Source of the DNA: Diplodia intermedia
Taxonomy: Eukaryota > Ascomycota > Dothideomycetes > Botryosphaeriales > Botryosphaeriaceae
DNA length: 64,000 bases
Direction: 5' to 3'
Assembly (NCBI GenBank): GCA_021495925.1
Contig: JAKEKT010000076.1
Coordinates: 62,001 to 126,000 of the forward strand
Positions within the stretch are counted from its first letter, which is position 1. Each line of letters starts with the position of its first letter. This document shows positions 58,077 to 64,000 of this stretch, piece after piece. The notes beneath the pieces were generated by a model. That model made no database searches and had not been told where the DNA came from. It saw only the letters and a list, made by a program, of their open reading frames with translations. The translations under genes were made by a program, and so were the position numbers.

Positions 58077-60167
58077 ATGCTGTCTCGTTCCTGTGCTGCC
58101 ATCTTTGTGGTGCCCCTCGTCGCCGCGGCGTCTGGCGGAGTGACGGTGCTCTTCCAGAACGACGGCAATTGGACGAGTCATGCTGACAAGCCGAGCGCTC
58201 TGTTCGTGCACCAGAAGTCCAGCTTCGACGACGCCGTGGCAGGGTGCAAATCTTACGACGAGACTCTACTGGGCTGTGATCAAATACAGCATTTCCACGA
58301 CCAGTTGAACTACCAGAAATTCATCGGCAACATCCAGGATGACGAGCTGTTCTGGACCGACTGCGGCCACTCATCGCCGGTTTCCTGGCACTCCGCATCC
58401 ACATCTGCCGCCAACGACTCCAGCCTCCACTACTCCCTCTGCACGAACAGCGCTCCCATGGTGGACAAAGTCGACACCGACTTCTCAGCCTACCCCCGCA
58501 TCAACGCCTCCGCGAACGGCACCACCTTCGAAGGTCTCCGCGACCACATGGCATTCCGCTTCCTAGGCATCCCCTTCGCGCAGCCACCCGTCGGCGCCCT
58601 CCGCTTCCAGCACGCGCAGCCACCGCCGCACCGCGCATTCGTCTCCGCAACCCGGCACGGCGCCGCGTGCCTGCAGGCGGGCTGGTTCGAGGGGAACGCG
58701 CTCGGCCTCAACCCCTGGGGCAACAGCGAAGACTGCCTCCACCTCAACGTCTTCACCCCTTCCGTCCCTCCCGCCACCAACCATCCCCTCCCGCCGCCGC
58801 CCCTCAAACCCGTCCTCCTCTGGCTCCACGGCGGCGCCATGAAAACCGGCACGGGCGCCGACTCCACCTTCGACGGCGCGTCGCTCGCCACCCGCGCCGA
58901 CGCCGTCGTCGTCACCGTCAACTACCGCCTCAACGTCTTCGGCTACCTGGCCCTGGCCGATTCCGACGACGCCGTCCCCGGCAACTACGCGACGTCGGAC
59001 AAGATCGCCGCGCTGCGCTGGGTGCGCGACCACATCGCCGCCGGCTTCGGCGGCGACCCGCGCAACGTCACAATCTTCGGGCAGTCCGCCGGCGGCGGCT
59101 CCGTCATCGACCTCGTCGCGTCGCCGATGGCCGAGGGGCTGTTTGCCGGCGCCGTCGTGCAGTCGGGCGGCGCGGGGTGGGCGCGGACGCGCGGGGAGGC
59201 GGGCGCGGCGGTTGAGCCGTATATCAGCCCGTTGTGCGGTGGCGGCGGCGGCGGCAACGGGACTGCGAGGCTGGAGTGTCTGCGGGGGCTGCCGGCGGAG
59301 ACGCTGCTGCGGAACGTGACGGCGGAGCATGATGGCAGCTGGACGACTGTCGTGGATGGCGTGTATACGCTGGACATCCCCATAGCGCAGGTCGCTAAGG
59401 GCCGGGCGGCGGTTAACTCGGTTAAGATGATGCTGGGCTTCATGCCGGACGAGGGGCAGTCGCTGCTGGAGACGGAGCTGGGGCCGAATCTGACGTCGTT
59501 CCGGGAGGGGCTGGATGTGCTGGTGGCGAACGGCCGGGCGACGAGGGCGCAGGCGGACGCGGTGCTGGAGTCGGGGCTGTGGGTCGTGGATGGCATTGAG
59601 GAGTCGGCATCGGTCCTTGGCAACGGCAGCACGGTGTACCCGGACGCCTACAACGCCAGCATCAGCGTCGTCTCCGACGCCACCTTGCAGTGCGACGGCA
59701 GCGCCTTCGCGTCCGTCGGCGCCGCGGCCGCCGCCTTCGAGAGCTTGTGGGTGTACAGCATGGAGCGCGCGTACGGGCTGTCGTACTACAACTGGTACGG
59801 CGCGTGCTCGTTCCCCGTCGGCGAGCCGCACACGCCGTACTACCGCTGCCACTCGGGCGACCTGTACGAGGTTTTCGGCACGTACTATCTGTTCGATCAG
59901 CCGGTGCGCGTGGATGACGATATATACTTCACGAACGCGGTGCAGGACATGTGGGGGTCGTTTGCGCGGACGGGGAATCCGAATGTTGACAGGGCATATC
60001 TGGAGGCGAGGGGGTACAACAGCACGATGAAGTTGTTTGAAGGGTGGGAGTGGCCCGAGTTTAGTACGTGGAGCCCGCGGGTGGCGGCGCTTCAGTATCC
60101 GGAGGCGTCCGAGACGACGTTGCCGGAGCAGCGCCACTGCCGTGTGCTCTTGCCTCTGATGTCGTAA
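58077..60167 (+). CDS. Secreted type-B carboxylesterase with extra N-terminal domain
   Basis: Intronless, 696 residues. A signal peptide (about 1-19) is followed by a 120-residue N-terminal module with four Cys (57, 67, 96, 122). The alpha/beta-hydrolase domain starts near FRFLGIPFAQPPVG. Motifs: EDCLHLNVF, oxyanion loop WLHGGAM, nucleophile elbow GQSAGG with Ser337, and a likely catalytic His in RCHSGDLYEVFG. An acidic residue in GFMPDEGQS could complete the triad. The substrate is probably an acyl or aryl ester outside the cell, but specificity is unknown. The N-terminal module (FVHQKSSFDDAVAGC, then FIGNI, FWTDC) is not part of the standard domain and looks like a small C-type-lectin-like or other Cys-stabilised fold. 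Multiple NxS/T sites fit secretion. Confidence 0.9.
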   Translation: MLSRSCAAIFVVPLVAAASGGVTVLFQNDGNWTSHADKPSALFVHQKSSFDDAVAGCKSYDETLLGCDQIQHFHDQLNYQKFIGNIQDDELFWTDCGHSSPVSWHSASTSAANDSSLHYSLCTNSAPMVDKVDTDFSAYPRINASANGTTFEGLRDHMAFRFLGIPFAQPPVGALRFQHAQPPPHRAFVSATRHGAACLQAGWFEGNALGLNPWGNSEDCLHLNVFTPSVPPATNHPLPPPPLKPVLLWLHGGAMKTGTGADSTFDGASLATRADAVVVTVNYRLNVFGYLALADSDDAVPGNYATSDKIAALRWVRDHIAAGFGGDPRNVTIFGQSAGGGSVIDLVASPMAEGLFAGAVVQSGGAGWARTRGEAGAAVEPYISPLCGGGGGGNGTARLECLRGLPAETLLRNVTAEHDGSWTTVVDGVYTLDIPIAQVAKGRAAVNSVKMMLGFMPDEGQSLLETELGPNLTSFREGLDVLVANGRATRAQADAVLESGLWVVDGIEESASVLGNGSTVYPDAYNASISVVSDATLQCDGSAFASVGAAAAAFESLWVYSMERAYGLSYYNWYGACSFPVGEPHTPYYRCHSGDLYEVFGTYYLFDQPVRVDDDIYFTNAVQDMWGSFARTGNPNVDRAYLEARGYNSTMKLFEGWEWPEFSTWSPRVAALQYPEASETTLPEQRHCRVLLPLMS

Positions 60168-60324
60168 TGTGTCTCGTATTAAGTCTAATATCCCGTAGCT
60201 TGAAGTTCCTGTAAACCATCATCAGCGTTTTTTTGCACCAGGCATAGAACATGGCGGACGAACACATACCGTCGAGCCCTTCTATCAACCAACACCATCC
60301 AAACCCAGCCCACAAAAATCTCCC

Positions 60325-61388
60325 TCAATTAATACTCGGCATGGGCCGATGCCCCCTCACCGGCGGCGTCCATCCCTCGACGGGCTTCCCGTCCGGCGTC
60401 ATCATAAACCTCGTATCGACGCCACCATCCGCGCCCTCGGCGGCCCGCACCGCCTCCCACAGCGCGTCCACCTTCCCCTCGGGCACATTCGCGACCTCCC
60501 CCCGCAGAATCCTCGCCACCGGCACCCTCTCGCCGTAAAACCTCTCGTTCTCGTCCGCCCTCGCCACCACCACCGTCCCATCCATCTGCACGCCGGCATA
60601 GAACCCGCGACTCTTCACATACGTCCACACGGGCGCATAGCGCTTATGCGCCACGTCCGAATCAACGAGGGAGCCCCCTCCCCCCACCGGGCCCGCCGCC
60701 GCGCTGAGCTCGCCGCCGACGGTGCAGCGCAGCTTGCACAGCGCGTCGAGCGCCTCGTACGTGTTGATGACCAGCACGCAGTCGTAGATGTCGACCCCCA
60801 GCAGGAAGCCCACGCCCGCCGTGTGCAGCAGGATGCCCGACGGCGGCGACCACGACCCGTCGGCGCGCCGCGCGATGAGCACGCCCGACCCGCTGGCGCC
60901 CGAGAAGTGCACGAGCCCCGTGCGCACCGTGGTGAAGATGGCGAGCCCGACGGCGTCGCGGATCACCGAGGCGGGGATTTTGTTGGGGCCGAACGGCTTT
61001 TTGTAGCTGCTGCTGCTGCTGGTGCTGCTGATGCTGCTGCTGCTCTTCTCGCTGTTCCAGGAGGAGGTGGTGGAGGTGGATGAGGACGTGGGCGATTTTT
61101 CGATGCCGTCTTCTGTTTGTCGGCGGTGTCAGTTTTCAGGGGTAAAACATGGCCGGTACGGGGGGCGGAGGATTGGCTGAGGGGAGGGCCATTTTCTTTT
61201 CACGCACTGCAGAAGTTGGACAGGATCCGCGCGGCCTTGTCGCTCTCTTTGTCGAGGGACATGGGCCAGAAGGCTTCGGAGCCGAGCTTGTTGGAGAGCT
61301 TGTTGACGGGGTCGCCCAGCTGCTTGTCGGCCCAGCTCCAGGCTTTGTCGAGGCCGGCTCTGCTCTGTTGTTTTGTGCGGTTCCACAT
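60325..61388 (-). CDS. YSC84/SYLF-domain (DUF500) protein
   Basis: Two exons (61208-61388, 60325-61112) give 322 residues. The exon junction restores ILSNFCKDGIEKS. The SYLF domain follows: IPASVIRDAVGLAIFTTVRT, GVLIARRADGSWSPPSGILL, GFLLGVDIYDCVLVINTYEA and SRGFYAGVQMDGTVV. Yeast Ysc84 and relatives bind phosphoinositides and actin at endocytic patches through this domain; many also carry SH3, which is missing here. A Ser-rich insert (about residues 68-90) separates the first helix from the domain. The intron donor is GTGCGT; GTGAAA three codons later would break the frame. Confidence 0.9.
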
Positions 61389-63872
61389 GGTTTTTTTTGT
61401 GGTCGCCTGTGGCGATTGATGAGAGAAGGCACTGTGTTTTTATTTCTGGGAAGCAGAGGTTTAATGCAAGTAGGTTTGGCCGGGGCGGAACGAGGCACAC
61501 GCACCCCATTCGGGCTTCGGTGGTGGCCCTCGCGCGCGGCGCGCCCGCTCCGAAATGATGTTGCCGACCCGTTGTCCAATCGACGCGTTTGCGTATTCGT
61601 GTAGGCGATAAGCCAGCAGCGATTCGGTGAACATAGCTTTATTGGTAATAATAGTAGTGTTGGGATTTAGGTCGACCTGTAACCCCTATGTACGAGCTCC
61701 GGTGTAGGTGTTGCATTGGTCAGGCAGCCGAAAGACGTGAAGATGATTGCGAAGTGCTAAAGGCGGAGGTGACAGCAGTTGAGTTGGTGCGGCGAAAGCA
61801 GCATTCGAACACATGGCGCAGGCATAGCGACCAGGAAGATTGCATTGACTGAGGTAAGAAGAAGCAAAGAAAATGGCTGGATAGAGAAAGAGTCGTGCTA
61901 TTTCGAAGTTCCTGATCAGCTCTTCGGTTAGCAGCCGTGCAACGGTCAACAATCACTTCAGGCTGTAAGGCAGCCTCGGACTCGGCCACACAGCAACCAG
62001 AGGTACGTCGGGGGGAAGTCCAGAGATGGCAACGGCAGTAACGTCGCTTGCCACATTGTTGCATGTTGTTGGCCACCTGATGCGCTCGCCAGAACAAAAG
62101 TTGGCGAGTGACAGTGGACGCCCTGGGCTGGACAGACTGTGTCAAATATACCCACTTCACGCGAGACGGATGCGAACGGAATGAGAGCAGCTCAGCCGGA
62201 AGCGTCGGGGGGGACAATTGCGATGGGCAAGGGCGGATGCGACGGGCGAGTGATGACGTGGAGGGTGAGTGCACAGCGGTGCTGCGGTCGCAGGAGAACA
62301 GGAGAAGCCAGAGAAAGAAAGGGCCGCGGTCCGTGCGCTGCCCGCATTCTTTCCCCGCTCAACACCAACAATCGCCATCGTCTCGTCGCACCGCCGCATC
62401 GCCTCCCCTTTCGATCGTTGTACAAGCACACCAGCACTGCTTCTCTCCCAGCGACCTGGCTCTGGAAAAACGCTGTATACCCTGTGCTCCCGGTATCACC
62501 TCCAGTCCTACCACACCTCAGCAGCGGCCAGTCTCCTGCTTCAACTACCCCATAGGTCTCAGTGCTATAACGCCGGCCAAGAAAGGATCCCCGCCGTGCT
62601 GTACATCAGCACTGGCCTCGGCGTCCGCCAGCTTCCGGGCCACGATCCACTGCTGCCCGATCACCAAGACAATGCTTGTCGGCGCTCTTCTCTCCGAGTG
62701 TCTCTTGCATTGCCTGTGCCTGGATCTAGAACAGCTCTTCGCTATTTTCGAAACGCCTTCTGCATGGTCGCTATGCTATATCCTGGCTGTACCCTTGCTG
62801 CCTTCCGCCAGCCCGATATAACACTGAGACCTGCACCCGCCGCCGGCTTGCACCGGAACCGCTGTTTCACTCTGTTGCTCGCTGTTGAAACCACCTGTGG
62901 GTGTTGATGTGCGGCTCCGTGATGATGTGCAACTGCGAGTCAGCCTGGCGCCACCATCGTACCTGCGTCTCGGCGCTTTCGCGTTCCGTTTCCACCCACG
63001 GCTAAACTGGTCCCTCTGACCCGGCCATACTGGATGCTTTTCTCTGCAATCTTCCTGTGTCATCAATACGAAAATGTGAACAAGAGCAGTCTTATCCATG
63101 GCTTCTGGGAACTCATGTCGTACTGCTGAAGGCAGTCCCGTACCCCGGGTGCAACTTGATCAGCGACACTCCAAGCAGGACTGCACCACCTGGGTTGTGA
63201 TGCGACTCATGGCTCAATCGAGCATCGCCCACGTCGCTTACACGTTTAGTGATCGTCGCAAATACGATTAGTCTTAAGCTTAACAGTTCAGCCCGGATCT
63301 CCTGCTTAAGTAGGACCCTGACGCTACTGCTTGCGGCCAAGGCTAATGCGTTTCGGGAAGGTGTGTATCTCCCCGTTCCCTCCATGCCCTGTCTCAGGGG
63401 GCGTTTCGATCCGTTTCCTCCTCTAATCATACACCCATGCCCATCTCCAGGTACATGCTTGAAGCAGCATGATGCTGGCCGCATGCAGTTTCAACACATC
63501 CTCATGGGGTGCTGCACTGCTGTAATCACAAACACGGGCTCCCCCACCGTACACCACGCACACGACTCAGCCCAATACGACAATACCATCCACCAAGCGA
63601 ATCTCAACGCCACCCCAGCCGGAAACCCTCCTTGCCCACCCTCAGCTCGAAACTCCAAGCGAGACAGGCGTGATAATGTCGTCAATTCCGGCTTCCGAGC
63701 TGCCGCTTCTGCTTAGGTACCAACTCCCATTGCGGTCAACCACCATCTAAATTTATCCAACCCCCCCGTCAGAGACGCAAAGCTATATAACCCACCCCTT
63801 CTCCCTCTCCAGTGCCTTCACACACAAACCACACACACACACGAATCCAGTTCCAACATCGTCCAAACCACC
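61389..63872. other. Gene-poor stretch, 2.5 kb
   Basis: ORFs up to 237 codons exist (e.g. 62108-62821 plus) but none shows a domain or credible gene structure, and several frames are open at once. At the right end TATATAA (63784-63790) and a CA-rich leader precede the secreted protein gene. A long non-coding transcript or degraded sequence is possible. Confidence 0.4.
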
Positions 63873-64000
63873 ATGCACTTCACCACCGTCGTTTCCGTCG
63901 TCCTCGCGGCCGCCTCCCACGCCGCCGCCGCCCCCTTCATCCAGCAGCTGCAGGCCCGCGACACCGTTCCGCACGACTCGCTCAACCCTCTGCCCGAGGC
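63873..64000 (+). CDS. Secreted protein, N-terminus only (cut by window edge)
   Basis: The ATG at 63873, with context ACCACCATG, opens a frame that is still open at the window end (42 codons seen). The first 20 residues form a signal peptide (MHFTTVVSVVLAAASHAAAA); after it come a short propeptide-like stretch with QARD and then HDSLNPLPE. That last motif is loosely similar to the mature start of fungal NPP1-like (necrosis/ethylene-inducing) proteins, but with so few residues the family cannot be assigned. TATA at 63784-63790 lies about 85 nt upstream. Confidence 0.65.
   Translation, partial: MHFTTVVSVVLAAASHAAAAPFIQQLQARDTVPHDSLNPLPE

Noticed and set aside
62108..62821. 237-codon plus-strand ORF
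   Set aside because: Composition varies along its length, two other frames are equally open, and no family was recognised.

Overview
The window reads as nuclear DNA of a filamentous ascomycete (Pezizomycotina). Coding regions are GC-rich, with strong G/C bias at third positions and therefore many long antisense shadow ORFs. Genes are split by short introns (mostly 45-99 nt) with GT...AG ends and CTRAC-like branch sites. The families are typical fungal ones: bZIP-basic/ankyrin regulator, H-type lectins, DHA14 and Dal5-like transporters, YSC84 protein and CE8 pectinesterase. The genus cannot be told from sequence alone. No rRNA, tRNA, CRISPR array or intact transposon was recognised. Exon coordinates were derived by hand by matching frames across splice sites; every spliced model listed is a multiple of three.

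Layout. 0.1-11.5 kb: a P-loop sulfotransferase-like protein, a membrane-anchored arylsulfotransferase-type protein, a cytochrome P450, an unrecognised protein and a BAHD-type acyltransferase. 12-26 kb: a multi-pass membrane protein, an ELO fatty-acid elongase, a bANK-type regulator (bZIP basic region plus ankyrin repeats, no zipper), a decayed peroxisomal enoyl-CoA hydratase pseudogene, an isocitrate lyase/PEP-mutase family enzyme, a small Lys-rich protein and an acyl-CoA ligase. This stretch is rich in lipid and small-molecule enzymes but has no PKS or NRPS backbone gene. 27-32 kb: a candidate 19-residue microprotein gene, a DUF7702-like membrane protein and a DHA14 efflux transporter.

32-47.5 kb is the most striking part. 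A 2,383-residue secreted protein with five tandem pectin-methylesterase domains is flanked by two paralogous genes. Each paralog encodes an N-terminal segment with a perforin/MACPF-like signature followed by three H-type lectin repeats. All three genes are on the minus strand. The first paralog contains a 7-nt microexon.

48-64 kb: a DUF7580-like protein diverges from a C2H2 zinc-finger gene whose last codons carry a perfect -1 slippery heptamer leading into a ubiquitin-like domain (ULD). Then come a seven-TM protein, a Dal5-type permease, a secreted type-B carboxylesterase with an extra N-terminal domain, a YSC84/SYLF protein, a 2.5 kb gene-poor stretch, and the first codons of a secreted protein cut by the window edge.

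Functionally, the pectinesterase, esterase, lectins and secreted proteins suggest a plant-associated or saprobic lifestyle. The P450, acyltransferase, elongase, ligase, regulator and efflux pump could form a loose metabolic neighbourhood, but that is inference.
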